A DNA stretch of 64,000 nucleotides. Source: an uncultured Acetatifactor sp. (lineage in GTDB: Bacteria > Bacillota > Clostridia > Lachnospirales > Lachnospiraceae). Below, one piece after another: positions 25,545 through 34,285 of the stretch. Numbering within the stretch: position 1 is the first letter of the stretch; each line of letters starts with the position of its first letter. Both the position numbers and the translations under genes were made by a program. The notes under the pieces are model-generated. The model had not been told where the DNA came from. It was given only the letters and a program-made list of their open reading frames with translations, and did no database searches. Location of the stretch: NCBI RefSeq assembly GCF_910585425.1, contig NZ_CAJUCP010000015.1, positions 1 to 64,000 on the forward strand. The letters are read 5' to 3'.

Positions 25545-26921
25545 ATGGCGAAGGCAAAGACATCCAATGTTTTTTTCTGCAGCAGCTGCGGGTACGAATC
25601 CTCCAAATGGATGGGGCAGTGCCCCGGCTGCCGGGAATGGAACACTTTTGTGGAGGGGCCCGCGGGCAGGGCTCCCCATGGGGGCGGCTTCGGCGCGTCT
25701 GCCGACAGGCTGCGCAGGGCCGCCCCCACTGTATTGTCCCAGGTCACTGTCCGGGAGGAGGACAGGCTGGTCACCGGCATCGGAGAGCTGGACAGGGTCC
25801 TGGGGGGCGGCATCGTGCAGGGGTCGCTGACGCTGGTAGGAGGAGACCCGGGCATCGGGAAATCCACCCTTCTCCTGCAGGTCTGCCGCAACCTGTCCAG
25901 GCAGGGCAGGACGGTGCTCTACATATCGGGGGAGGAATCCCTGGTCCAGATCAAGATGCGGGCGGACAGGATCGGGGAGTTCTCCGAGAAGATGCTGCTG
26001 CTGTGCGAGACGAACCTGGCGGACATAGCGGAGATCATCCGCTCCGACCCGCCGGAGGCGGTGGTCATCGATTCCATCCAGACCATGTACAATGAGAACG
26101 TGTCCGCCGCGCCGGGCGCAGTGTCCCAGGTAAGGGAATCCACGGCCGTCCTGCTGCAGCTTGCCAAGGGCCTGGGGGTGTCGGTGCTCATCGTGGGCCA
26201 TGTGACCAAGGAGGGCATGGTGGCGGGCCCCAGGGTGCTGGAGCACATGGTGGACGCGGTGCTGTACTTCGAGGGGGACGGACATGCCTCCTACCGCATC
26301 CTGCGGGGGGTGAAGAACCGCTTCGGCTCCACCAACGAGATAGGCGTCTTTGAGATGCGCCAGACGGGGCTGTCGGAGGTGCCCAACGCCTCGGAATACA
26401 TGCTGAACGGCAGGCCGGAGAATGCCAGCGGTTCCGTGGTGGCGGCCACCTGCGAGGGCACCAGGCCGCTTCTGGTGGAGATTCAGGCGCTGGTGTGCCA
26501 CAGCAATTTCGGCATTCCCCGTAGGCAGACCACGGGGACGGACTTCAACAGGGTGAACCTTCTGATGGCGGTGCTGGAGAAGCGGTCCGGCGTGCAGCTC
26601 GCGCCCTGTGATGCCTATGTGAACATCACCGGGGGGATCAAGGTGCTGGAGCCGGCCATGGACCTGGGGATCGTGATAGCCATCCTGTCAAGCTTCCACA
26701 ACAGGGTCCTCAGCCCGAAGCTGGTGGCCTTCGGCGAGGTGGGCCTAAGCGGCGAGGTCAGAGGGGTGAGCATGGCGAAGCAGCGGGTGGCGGAGGCGGA
26801 GAAGCTGGGCTTCGAGATCTGCCTCCTGCCCGCCGTGTGCGCGGAGGAATGCGGCAGAGGCGGCGGAATGAAGATCATAGGCGTGAAGACAGTGCAGGAC
26901 GTGATAGACAGGCTTTTTTGA
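25545..26921 (+). CDS. radA: DNA repair protein RadA/Sms
   Basis: DnaB-like branch-migration ATPase acting in recombination (458 aa). The N-terminal zinc motif CSSCGYESSKWMGQCPGC, the Walker A GGDPGIGKST, the RadA signature KNRFGSTNE and a C-terminal Lon-protease-like domain (LAPCDAYVNITGGIKVLEPAMDLGI) are present. It follows the 137-residue protein by 15 bases and ends at a strong terminator. Confidence 0.97.
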   Translation: MAKAKTSNVFFCSSCGYESSKWMGQCPGCREWNTFVEGPAGRAPHGGGFGASADRLRRAAPTVLSQVTVREEDRLVTGIGELDRVLGGGIVQGSLTLVGGDPGIGKSTLLLQVCRNLSRQGRTVLYISGEESLVQIKMRADRIGEFSEKMLLLCETNLADIAEIIRSDPPEAVVIDSIQTMYNENVSAAPGAVSQVRESTAVLLQLAKGLGVSVLIVGHVTKEGMVAGPRVLEHMVDAVLYFEGDGHASYRILRGVKNRFGSTNEIGVFEMRQTGLSEVPNASEYMLNGRPENASGSVVAATCEGTRPLLVEIQALVCHSNFGIPRRQTTGTDFNRVNLLMAVLEKRSGVQLAPCDAYVNITGGIKVLEPAMDLGIVIAILSSFHNRVLSPKLVAFGEVGLSGEVRGVSMAKQRVAEAEKLGFEICLLPAVCAEECGRGGGMKIIGVKTVQDVIDRLF

Positions 26922-26946
26922 GGGCTTCCTCGGAAGCCTTCTTTTT
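26922..26946 (+). terminator. Rho-independent terminator of radA
   Basis: GGCTTCC and GGAAGCC form a tight hairpin immediately after the radA stop, followed by TTCTTTTT. Confidence 0.85.
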
Positions 26947-27038
26947 GGTACACGGGCCCTTGGGAGCCTGCCGTCAGGGCAGCCCGGGCCTGCGGGTGGC
27001 GGGAGGGGAGGCCCTGCCGGATTTTGATGGGGGACAGG

Positions 27039-28961
27039 ATGGGAGAGAGAGTAAACTTTCGGCTGGAGCCGAATTCAAAGGTGTTCATGTCTCTGCTGAG
27101 GTCGGCGTTTTATATCCTGCTGCTGCCTATGCTGATCAGCATCGGGCTGTCTGCCATGTTCATCATGAACATGGAAAAGGAGGCGGAGGGCTTCCGGCGG
27201 GTGGCGCTGGAGCAGCTGACCGGCGAGGTGAACCAGGAATTCTGGTCCGCGTACCAGCTGATCAACCGTGTGAAGAATTCGGAGCTGATTGCCTCCTACG
27301 CCAAGTCGGATGTGCGGGACTACTGGACGGAATACCAGATCCACAAATATATGAGCAAGGTGCTGGTGGGAACCAACCTGGAGACGGCCTATCTCTATTT
27401 TCCGCAGTATGAAATGGTGTTCTCCGTCACCGGGGGGGTAGAAAGCGATTATTTCCATGCGCTGAATTACGGCAACTCCTTCGAGGAGTGGCAGGAGGCG
27501 CTGAAGGGCAGATGGAACGGGAACGCGATACAGCTCCCGGGAAAAGGAGCGGAGCGGCGCAACCTTATCGTCAGCAGCGTCCTGAACAGCGGGAATCAGG
27601 ATCCGCCCGTGGCGATTGCCGTGGAAGTCCGGAACGAGTATATGAATCAGATGGCTTCCAACCTGCAATTGGAAGAGCATGACAAGATACTGATCTACAG
27701 CACCAAAGGGGTGATCGGCGCGAACTTCGACGTCTCCGCCCAGGCGGGGCTTTCGGAAATGCTCCAGGGGGTGGGCTGGAAGGACGGCGAGACCATCCGC
27801 TGCGACGGCATCACCTATGAGGTCAGGGTCAGGTATTCCAGCCAGTACGGGCTCACGTTCGTCTATGCCTCGCCGAAGGACATCCTGCATTCCTCTTTCG
27901 CGTTCATCAGGGCCTACTCCGTGGCGGTGCTGGCTCTTTGCGTCATCATTTCCGCTGTGCTGTGCCTGGTCATGACGAACCGCAACTACAACCCGATCAG
28001 GCGGATTTTCGGCCTGCTGCGGGAGGGGAACAGGGAGGTTCCTGAGGATTATGACAAGATGGAGCGGTACATCAGCGACTATATCTCCAGGAACCAGAAG
28101 CTCCAGAGCGCGGTGATGCGGTATGAGGAGGACTACAGGAAGGTATACTTGGAGAAGGTCCTGTACGGCAGGATCCCCTATCGGGAGAGCATAGAAGAGG
28201 GCGGAAGGCTCTATGGCCTGGGGCTGGATGCCCCCTGGTTCGTGGTGGTCCTGTATGAGCTGGCCGAGACATCGGAGGAGCGGGCTTTCGGCATGCCGGG
28301 GGAGGCGGGCAGGGAGATGCTCAGAGACTCCCTCAGCGCCTACATCGAGGAAAAGATGGATTATGTGGCCCGCTTCTATATCATCGAGGAGCACAATGGC
28401 TGTATCGCGGTCCTGAACGGAGACAGCGGGGACGCAGGAGAGTTCCGGAACAGGGTGTGCCGGGACAATGCCGCGCTTCTGGAGGAGATGGAGGTGCAGG
28501 AGGAGATCTGCTGCGAGGGTCATGTCAGCCAGGGGCTGGAAGGGCTGGCGCATCTGCATGAGGGATATGAGCAGCTGCGGCAGAAGAGGGAGGAGAAGGC
28601 CAAGCAGGAGGTGGAGCAGGAGCGGGCGAACTCCGAGGGAGGCCTCCATATCGACAGGGTCATCGCAAGCGTGCGGCAGCAGATATTCAATCCCAATCTG
28701 TCCGTGGCGGGGCTGGCGGACGGCTTTGAGGTGTCCGCCTCCCATCTGTCCCGGTTCTTCAAGCAGCAGATGGGGATGGGGCTTCTGGATTATATCCATC
28801 GCTGCCGGATCGACGAGGCCAAGAAGCTGATGAAAGAGAACCCCTCCATCCGGGTGAAGGAGGTGGCGGACAGGACGGGCTTCTACAATGTGTCGGCTTT
28901 CATCCGCGTGTTCAAGAAAATAGAGGACATGACGCCGGGACAATACAGAGAAAAAACATGA
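27039..28961 (+). CDS. AraC-family membrane sensor-regulator of carbohydrate uptake
   Basis: A 640-residue regulator of the type that precedes LplB/YtcP transporters in Lachnospiraceae. The first membrane segment is near residues 20-45 (FYILLLPMLISIGLSAMFI). An extracytoplasmic sensor region follows (45-290), then a second span (about 294-313, VAVLALCVIISAVLCLV). A cytoplasmic linker leads to two C-terminal AraC helix-turn-helix motifs: LSVAGLADGFEVSASHLSRF and RVKEVADRTGFYNVSAFIRV. Start ATG 27039 is preferred; ATG 27027 is also possible. It likely activates the adjacent binding protein and permease genes on sensing an external sugar. Confidence 0.88.
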   Translation: MGERVNFRLEPNSKVFMSLLRSAFYILLLPMLISIGLSAMFIMNMEKEAEGFRRVALEQLTGEVNQEFWSAYQLINRVKNSELIASYAKSDVRDYWTEYQIHKYMSKVLVGTNLETAYLYFPQYEMVFSVTGGVESDYFHALNYGNSFEEWQEALKGRWNGNAIQLPGKGAERRNLIVSSVLNSGNQDPPVAIAVEVRNEYMNQMASNLQLEEHDKILIYSTKGVIGANFDVSAQAGLSEMLQGVGWKDGETIRCDGITYEVRVRYSSQYGLTFVYASPKDILHSSFAFIRAYSVAVLALCVIISAVLCLVMTNRNYNPIRRIFGLLREGNREVPEDYDKMERYISDYISRNQKLQSAVMRYEEDYRKVYLEKVLYGRIPYRESIEEGGRLYGLGLDAPWFVVVLYELAETSEERAFGMPGEAGREMLRDSLSAYIEEKMDYVARFYIIEEHNGCIAVLNGDSGDAGEFRNRVCRDNAALLEEMEVQEEICCEGHVSQGLEGLAHLHEGYEQLRQKREEKAKQEVEQERANSEGGLHIDRVIASVRQQIFNPNLSVAGLADGFEVSASHLSRFFKQQMGMGLLDYIHRCRIDEAKKLMKENPSIRVKEVADRTGFYNVSAFIRVFKKIEDMTPGQYREKT

Positions 28962-29112
28962 TCCTTTCACTGACACATCGCACAAAATGAATATGGCACA
29001 TCAAAAAATGAACATTCTGCGGAAAAAACAGCACAATCAAAGGCTGAAAGATATTGAAAAACTGATATTTTTACACAATTAATCGCCATATACAAGCACA
29101 TCCTTCGTAAAC

Positions 29113-29118
29113 TATAAT
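29113..29118 (+). promoter_or_regulatory. Candidate -10 element of the ABC operon
   Basis: A consensus TATAAT lies 50 bases upstream of the binding-protein start, but no good -35 is present 16-18 bases before it. This is what one expects of a promoter needing an activator such as the upstream AraC protein. Assignment is tentative. Confidence 0.4.
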
Positions 29119-29167
29119 GACATTGTGCATGAAGTCAACCTGGCACAAGAAAAAAGGAGGATGTGAC

Positions 29168-30910
29168 ATGAAGAGTAAAAAAGTAATTTCTTTACTGCTG
29201 ATGACGGCATTGACGGCCGGTCTCCTGGCAGGCTGTGGCAGCTCAGGCGGTTCCGGCAGCGCGGAATCGTCCGCCAGTGAGAAGGAAGAGTCTTCCCAGG
29301 CTCCCGAGGAGAGCGGCTCCGGGGAAGCGCCGGAGGAGTCTTCCGAGGAAGCGCCGGAGGAGAGCGAGGCAGGCGATGACAACAGCGCAGGCGGCGAGGC
29401 CAAGTATCCCAGGGACGAGAACGGCTATCCCGATTTGGGCGGCGAGACCATCAGCATCTGGTTCGCCATGACCACGGAGAACGCTGGCGCGGTATCCACC
29501 GACATGGGCGACTATGAGGCCGTCAAGGCCCTGGAGGAGAAGTTCAACGTGAATTTCGAGTTCATCCATCCGCCTGTGGGGCAGGAGAGCGAGAACTTCA
29601 ATATCATGATGTCGGACGAAAAGCTCCCGGACATGATCTTCTGCCGCGGCATCGACAGATTCTATCCCGGCGGCGTGGAGATGGCTTACGCGGACGGCGT
29701 ACTGTATGACTACACTGATGACATCAATGCGGTGGACACCCCGAACTTCTATAACATGATCAACAGCGATCCCTATCTGATGAAGGCAGTGACGGACGAT
29801 GAGGGCAGGATCATCCGCCTGGGCGCCAAGATCAGCGGCAGCGAGGAAGCCGATTTGAACTTCATCGGCCCCCTGATCAGAAGCGATTATCTGGCGGCCG
29901 CCAATATGGAAGTTCCCAAGACCATCGATGACTGGACCGCCATGCTGCAGGCCATGAAGGACAATGGGGTGGAGTATCCCCTGGCTCTGGACAAGAGCCA
30001 GCTGATCTACACGTCAAATATCTTCGCGGGAGCTTACGGCGTATCCGGCAACAGCTATTTCGTGAAGGAGGACGGCAGCGTTGCCTTCGGACCTTACGAA
30101 GATGCCTACAAGGACTTCCTCACCCAGATGCACGAGTGGTATGAGGCAGGCTTCATCAATCCTGACTTCGCCAGCCAGGATACGGATTCCATCATGTCCA
30201 TGGCGGCCGGCGACAGGATTGGCTCCACATTGATTCATCTGTACACATACGGTGTCACCTACTTCGTCACAACTGAGGGAGACAACCCGGACAAGGTGAT
30301 GGTAGCGGCTCCCATGCCTGTCCTGAACGAGGGGGATACCAGGAACTTGAGGAGCAGCAGCAGGTCCCTGGGCGACTATAAGTACATCACCGCGGATGCC
30401 GAGAACAAGGACGCATGCATCGCCCTGCTGGATGCGCTGTACCTGGAGGACATCGACCTGATGATGGCCAACGGCATCGAGGGCGTGGGCTACACCATGG
30501 AAGACGGCGCGCCCGTACAGGCGGCTCTGAGCGCGGACGCCAGCAAGGAAGTGCGTCTGGGAAGCTGCCCTCAGCAGTGGCATGCCTATGAGGATACGGA
30601 CCTGAACTACATCCTCACCAAGAAGTACAACAAGGGCTGCCAGGACGAGGCGCTGGAGCTGTGGAAGACAGAGGGTACTTCAGGATCCGTCTCCAACTTC
30701 ATCATGTACAACACCGAGGAGTCCGAGACCAGGAGCACCTACAACAGTGACGTGTCCACTGCCGTAGAGGAGTGGGTCATGAAGTTCATCACGGGTCAGG
30801 AGCCCATCGACAAGTTCGATGAATTCCGGGAGATTCTGAAGAACGAGGGCCACATTGAAGAGCTGATAGCGATTCAGCAGAGTGCGATGGATCGTTACGA
30901 CGCAAGGTAG
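29168..30910 (+). CDS. Extracellular solute-binding lipoprotein of ABC importer 1
   Basis: A family-1 solute-binding lipoprotein (580 aa). The signal peptide MKSKKVISLLLMTALTAGL leads to the lipobox LLAGC, giving a lipidated Cys near residue 23, followed by a Ser/Glu-rich linker to about residue 80. The mature part is LplA-like, with large alpha/beta lobes. ATG 29168 follows AAAAAAGGAGGATGTGAC. It lies between an AraC sensor and two LplB/YtcP-type permeases. No ATPase gene is present; such systems usually share an MsmX-like ATPase. The ligand is probably an oligosaccharide. Confidence 0.9.
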   Translation: MKSKKVISLLLMTALTAGLLAGCGSSGGSGSAESSASEKEESSQAPEESGSGEAPEESSEEAPEESEAGDDNSAGGEAKYPRDENGYPDLGGETISIWFAMTTENAGAVSTDMGDYEAVKALEEKFNVNFEFIHPPVGQESENFNIMMSDEKLPDMIFCRGIDRFYPGGVEMAYADGVLYDYTDDINAVDTPNFYNMINSDPYLMKAVTDDEGRIIRLGAKISGSEEADLNFIGPLIRSDYLAAANMEVPKTIDDWTAMLQAMKDNGVEYPLALDKSQLIYTSNIFAGAYGVSGNSYFVKEDGSVAFGPYEDAYKDFLTQMHEWYEAGFINPDFASQDTDSIMSMAAGDRIGSTLIHLYTYGVTYFVTTEGDNPDKVMVAAPMPVLNEGDTRNLRSSSRSLGDYKYITADAENKDACIALLDALYLEDIDLMMANGIEGVGYTMEDGAPVQAALSADASKEVRLGSCPQQWHAYEDTDLNYILTKKYNKGCQDEALELWKTEGTSGSVSNFIMYNTEESETRSTYNSDVSTAVEEWVMKFITGQEPIDKFDEFREILKNEGHIEELIAIQQSAMDRYDAR

Positions 30911-30919
30911 GAAGACGGA

Positions 30920-30944
30920 AAGGGCACCGGAAGGTGCCCTTTTG
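30920..30944 (+). terminator. Intercistronic hairpin between binding protein and permease
   Basis: AAGGGCACC (30920-30928) pairs with GGTGCCCTT (30933-30941) around a GGAA tetraloop, followed by TTTGTG. It probably acts as a partial terminator or 3' stabiliser that gives more binding protein than permease. Confidence 0.75.
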
Positions 30945-30974
30945 TGTTCCGGCCAAGCAGGACAGGAGGGGTGT

Positions 30975-31925
30975 ATGAAAGCTGCAAAGGTCAATAACGG
31001 AAAGTTGGAAAAACAGAAGTTCTCGGTGCGGCTGCGAAGGGATTTCAAGGCCAACAAATATATCTATATCATGCTCCTGCCGGTGGTGGTGTATCTGCTC
31101 ATTTTCAGCTATGCTCCCATGTACGGCATCGTCATCGCGTTCAAGAACTATAAGCCCAGGCTGGGGATCCTGGAGAGCCCCTGGGTGGGAATGAAATATT
31201 TCAAGGAATTCACGTCCTCCATGTACTTCGGCAGGACTTTGCGGAATACGCTGGCCCTCAGCGGGCTGAACCTGCTGTTCGGGTTCATGGCGCCCATCCT
31301 CTTCGCGGTGCTGCTGAACGAGATCCGCAACATGAGGTTCAAGAAGCTGGTGCAGACCATTACCTATCTGCCCCACTTCATCACCACGGTCATCATCGCC
31401 AGCCTGATACTGGTGTTCACCAACAGCGACGGCTTCATCACCCAGATAGTGAACAGCATCACCGGACATACCGGGAGCCTGATCGGGGACAAGAACTGTT
31501 TCCGGGCGATCTACGTGATATCCGATATCTGGCAGGGCTTCGGATGGGGCTCCATCGTCTATCTGGCCACCATCGCCGGCATCAGCCCGGAGCTGTACGA
31601 GGCCGCCAGGATCGACGGGGCCAACAAGTTCCGGCAGATCTGGCATGTGACGCTGCCCGGCATGCGCCCTACGATCGTCACCATGTTCATCCTGGCCATG
31701 GGCGGCCTGATGAGCATCGGCTGGGAGAAGGCCTTCCTGCTGCAGACGCCGCTTACCTATGAGACTTCGGACATCATCTCCACCTTTGTATACCGGAAAG
31801 GCTTCGAGGACGCCAACTACAGCTACTCTACCGCGGTGGGCCTGTTCAACTCGATCATCAACCTGATACTGGTGACCACGGCCAACAGGTTGAGCCGGAA
31901 GTTCAACGAGACGAGTTTGTGGTAA
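30975..31925 (+). CDS. ABC sugar permease, LplB type (importer 1)
   Basis: A 316-residue inner-membrane permease with six predicted helices. The N-terminal helix is YIYIMLLPVVVYLLIFSYAPM, and the ATPase-docking EAA loop reads YEAARIDGANKFRQIWHVTLP-like at residues 205-225. The ending RLSRKFNETSLW is typical of LplB proteins. ATG 30975 follows GACAGGAGGGGTGT. It pairs with the second permease downstream. The last 31 bases of the gene are repeated in the downstream gap. Confidence 0.93.
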   Translation: MKAAKVNNGKLEKQKFSVRLRRDFKANKYIYIMLLPVVVYLLIFSYAPMYGIVIAFKNYKPRLGILESPWVGMKYFKEFTSSMYFGRTLRNTLALSGLNLLFGFMAPILFAVLLNEIRNMRFKKLVQTITYLPHFITTVIIASLILVFTNSDGFITQIVNSITGHTGSLIGDKNCFRAIYVISDIWQGFGWGSIVYLATIAGISPELYEAARIDGANKFRQIWHVTLPGMRPTIVTMFILAMGGLMSIGWEKAFLLQTPLTYETSDIISTFVYRKGFEDANYSYSTAVGLFNSIINLILVTTANRLSRKFNETSLW

Positions 31926-32126
31926 CGGGAAAGTTACGAAGGGACTTTCCCCTTTAGAGCCATCGCGCAGCGATTTGCCGGAAGTGCAATGAGACGAGCC
32001 TGTGGTAACAGGAAAGTCGCGAAGGCGCACGAGAGGAACTTTCATGAGCGCACTTCCGAATGAAAGTTCCTCTCATGAGGTGTGCGCCAAAGGGACTTTC
32101 CCCTTTAGAGCCATCGCGCAGCGATT
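31895..32126 (+). repeat. Duplicated permease 3' end, one copy carrying a 68-bp palindromic insert
   Basis: Unit A (31895-31975) covers the last codons of the permease, the stop and a GGGAAAGT/ACTTTCCC hairpin. Unit B (31978-32126) repeats it, including a second copy reading NETSLW and a stop. The final 35 bases are identical (31941-31975 and 32092-32126). Unit B differs by point changes and by an extra 68 bases (32024-32091) inserted exactly between the positions matching 31940 and 31941. Confidence 0.85.
32024..32091 (+). repeat. 68-bp palindromic insert
   Basis: Outer arms GGCGCAC (32024-32030) and GTGCGCC (32082-32088), plus a perfect 15-bp inner stem GAGAGGAACTTTCAT (32031-32045) with ATGAAAGTTCCTCTC (32060-32074), form a long hairpin. 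A 7-base bulge sits on the 3' side and the loop is 14 bases. The insert sits inside the loop of a pre-existing terminator-like hairpin. It resembles a REP- or MITE-like unit. Confidence 0.75.
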
Positions 32127-32143
32127 AAATTAGGAGGAGAAGG

Positions 32144-33055
32144 ATGAAGGAAGAAAACGACAAGAGGATGATAATCGGCACCGGAGAGAAGATTTTCCTG
32201 GTAGTCAACAATCTCATCATGGTATTCCTGATGGTGATCACGCTCTACCCGCTGCTCTACGTGCTGTTCTGTTCCCTGAGCGACCCCATAGAGCTGGGGA
32301 AGGTGTCAGGGCTGATGATAAAGCCTGCCGGATTCAGCCTGCGGGGCTACAAGGCGGTTCTGGATTCCGACAATATATGGCTGGGATTCCGTAATACCAT
32401 ATTCTATGTGATCGTGGGGACATCCTGCAGCATGGCGATCACCATCATAGGCGCCTACGCGATCGCAAAGAAGAATTTCATGCTGAGGAAGCCTGTGATG
32501 CTGTTCATCATCTTCACCATGTACTTCGGCGGCGGCATGATCCCCACCTTCCTGGTGGTGCAGGGCCTGCACCTGACCAATACGGTCTGGGCCATGATCG
32601 TGCCCGGGATGCTGAGCGTCTACAACATGATCGTGCTGCGGACCTCCTTCCAATCGGTGCCGGAGAGCCTGTACGAGTCGGCGGCGCTGGACGGGGCCAA
32701 CGACTTCACCATGCTGACGAAGATCACATTGCCCCTGTCCAAGGCGGCCCTGGCCACCATCACCCTGTTCTACGCGGTGGGGAAGTGGGGCGAGTGGTAT
32801 CCGGCGCTGGTGTACCTGCAGAAGCGGAGGGACCTCTATCCCCTGCAGATGTTCCTGCGAGAACTCCTGGTGAAGCAGGAGGACATGGAGACTTTGCTTG
32901 CCAACAGCGTGGGCCAGGACGCGGAGGCCTACCTGCTGAAGGAGATCATCAAATATGCCACGATCATCGTGACCACAGTGCCCATTCTGGTGGTGTACCC
33001 TTTCCTCCAGAAATATTTCGTGAAGGGCGTGCTGGTGGGCTCCGTGAAGGGCTAG
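32144..33055 (+). CDS. ABC sugar permease, LplC/YtcP type (importer 1)
   Basis: A 303-residue permease with six predicted helices. Visible motifs include TLYPLLYVLFCSLSDP near the N-terminus, the EAA-type loop LYESAALDGANDFTMLTKITLPLSK and the C-terminal signature KYFVKGVLVGSVKG. ATG 32144 follows TTAGGAGGAGAAGG. It is the second membrane subunit of the importer and completes the cassette. No hydrolase gene follows; a broken exporter gene comes next. Confidence 0.93.
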   Translation: MKEENDKRMIIGTGEKIFLVVNNLIMVFLMVITLYPLLYVLFCSLSDPIELGKVSGLMIKPAGFSLRGYKAVLDSDNIWLGFRNTIFYVIVGTSCSMAITIIGAYAIAKKNFMLRKPVMLFIIFTMYFGGGMIPTFLVVQGLHLTNTVWAMIVPGMLSVYNMIVLRTSFQSVPESLYESAALDGANDFTMLTKITLPLSKAALATITLFYAVGKWGEWYPALVYLQKRRDLYPLQMFLRELLVKQEDMETLLANSVGQDAEAYLLKEIIKYATIIVTTVPILVVYPFLQKYFVKGVLVGSVKG

Positions 33056-33272
33056 GCATCGGGAAAAGAAAACGATTCGATCTGCTTGAAGGGGCTGTCG
33101 GTAAACGGCGTCCGTACACAATACAGGCTGCATGCTTCCATGTAGTGCAGAATATATTGTGGAAAGGCTGCTGTTTCCTGGTAGCCCTTTCTTTGGTACG
33201 GCGGTTCTCCGAAGCCTCTCGCCTGTGATGCCCGGCTCTATACTCAGTTCCCGGGTCTTCACCCAAAAGTGT

Positions 33273-33685
33273 TAACAGAATGCCGTGTCGGATACCGTAT
33301 TTGCCGCCTGTTCGAATCTGATACAGATAAGCGGCAATGTGGCGGCCCTAGTCAGTGCGGCGGCGGTCGCTGTCGCAATACATAGGGGACTTCTTTTCTT
33401 TATCCTGTTCACAATTCCGATGATTCTGATTAGCAGGAAATACGGACACATGCTTTCGGAGAAAAGAATGTCATTGGCTTTTTGGGAGCGAAAGAAGCAA
33501 TATGCGAAAAATGTATGGATGTCTAAAGACCTGGCAAGAGTTTTTCGGCTCACCAATGCCTGGCGCATTGCGGACAAGCATTATGAGGAAGGGTATCAGG
33601 GAAGCATGGAGACACACCGTTCCTATGGTCGTCCGCTTTGGGGTTGGAATCTGCTGGAGCCGGAGGAGGTGATAGCGTTATTATA
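33273..33685 (+). pseudogene. Fragment of an ABC exporter transmembrane domain
   Basis: The frame encodes about 134 residues (from GTG 33285) with hydrophobic helices VAALVSAAAVAVAI and LLFFILFTIPMILI. Charged sequence follows: KNVWMSKDLARVFRLTNAWR. This resembles the middle of a type-1 exporter membrane domain, with no proper N-terminus, no ATPase domain and an abrupt end at PEEVIALL. A piece of an exporter ATPase tail lies 2 kb further on (35680-35829) in the same orientation. I infer that both come from one gene broken by deletion or insertion. Whether the fragment is translated is unknown. Confidence 0.6.
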
Positions 33686-33741
33686 GGACTAAGCCAAGCG
33701 ACTGACGGAAGTCAGAGAGCCGCACAGGCTTAGTCCTTTTT
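33686..33741 (+). terminator. Terminator after the exporter fragment
   Basis: GGACTAAGCC (33686-33695) pairs with GGCTTAGTCC (33727-33736). A CTGAC/GTCAG hairpin lies inside, and a TTTTT tract follows. It insulates the following module. Confidence 0.75.
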
Positions 33742-33873
33742 AGTTGCTGGCGGGGAAAACAACGGCGCCGGGTTCTCCGCCCACATCACCATCCGGGCAT
33801 CTTCCTTTGCCCAAGGGGAGTGCCTGGTATCTATCAAATCAGGAAGAGTTTCCATATAGATAGGTTTTTCCAT
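33730..33873 (-). CDS. Possible 47-residue minus-strand protein
   Basis: A minus-strand frame from ATG 33873 encodes 47 residues beginning MEKPIYMETLPDLIDTRHSP. It starts 8 bases from the large palindrome that controls the divergent operon, and TTGACG plus TATCTA (17-base spacer) read into it. No ribosome site precedes the ATG, so translation is doubtful; it could be a remnant or a leaderless gene. Confidence 0.3.
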   Translation of the reverse strand: MEKPIYMETLPDLIDTRHSPWAKEDARMVMWAENPAPLFSPPATKKD

Positions 33874-33880
33874 TATTTGC

Positions 33881-33921
33881 GTCAACAATAAATGTCAGAA
33901 AAACTGACATTTATTGTTGAC
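33881..33921. promoter_or_regulatory. Perfect palindromic operator, 18-bp arms
   Basis: GTCAACAATAAATGTCAG (33881-33898) and its exact complement CTGACATTTATTGTTGAC (33904-33921) flank an AAAAA centre. The right arm contains the first five bases of the -35 of the XRE promoter, and the left arm supplies a TTGAC on the other strand. This is the layout expected of an autorepressed operator. Confidence 0.85.
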
Positions 33922-33945
33922 TTTTTTGCTGGTTTTGGGTATACT
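33917..33945 (+). promoter_or_regulatory. Sigma-A promoter of the XRE-ImmA-Fic operon
   Basis: TTGACT (33917-33922) and TATACT (33940-33945) are 17 bases apart. The -35 overlaps the palindromic operator and the start codon lies 25 bases after the -10. Confidence 0.85.
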
Positions 33946-33970
33946 GATTTATGAAGTGGAGGTGGAAACT

Positions 33971-34285
33971 ATGTATGAAAGATTGAAGGAAGCAAGGAAG
34001 AACCTAAAACTGTCACAGGAATTTGTTGCTCGTCAGATGCGTCTTTCCAGGCCGACAATCAGCGCGATAGAATCCGGACAGAGGAAAGTTACGGCAGAGG
34101 AACTTGCCGGGTTTTCTGAACTGTACGGGATAAGTGCGGATGAATTGATGTATGGGAAGGCTTCTGAGGATGCACAAGTGGAAATGTTCGCACGTGCTTT
34201 TTCGGAACTGTCAGATATAGACAGGCGGGAGATTATGAGCCTTATTGACTTTAAACGCAGATATAAGGAGACGATGAATGGCTGA
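33971..34285 (+). CDS. XRE-family transcriptional regulator (104 aa)
   Basis: A Cro/CI-type helix-turn-helix spans residues 1-60: MYERLKEARKNLKLSQEFVA, then RLSRPTISAIESGQRKVTAEEL. A short C-terminal tail ends in SLIDFKRRYKETMNG. ATG 33971 follows AGTGGAGGTGGAAACT. It is the first gene of a three-gene operon, its stop overlapping the next start by 8 bases. It is the likely repressor binding the 18-bp-arm palindrome upstream. Paired with an ImmA-type peptidase, it may be cleaved or displaced to induce the operon. Confidence 0.88.
   Translation: MYERLKEARKNLKLSQEFVARQMRLSRPTISAIESGQRKVTAEELAGFSELYGISADELMYGKASEDAQVEMFARAFSELSDIDRREIMSLIDFKRRYKETMNG

Noticed and set aside
27075..28985. 636-codon minus-strand frame opposite the AraC regulator
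   Set aside because: The plus-strand protein has clear membrane and AraC motifs; the antisense frame is rich in His and Leu without any domain.
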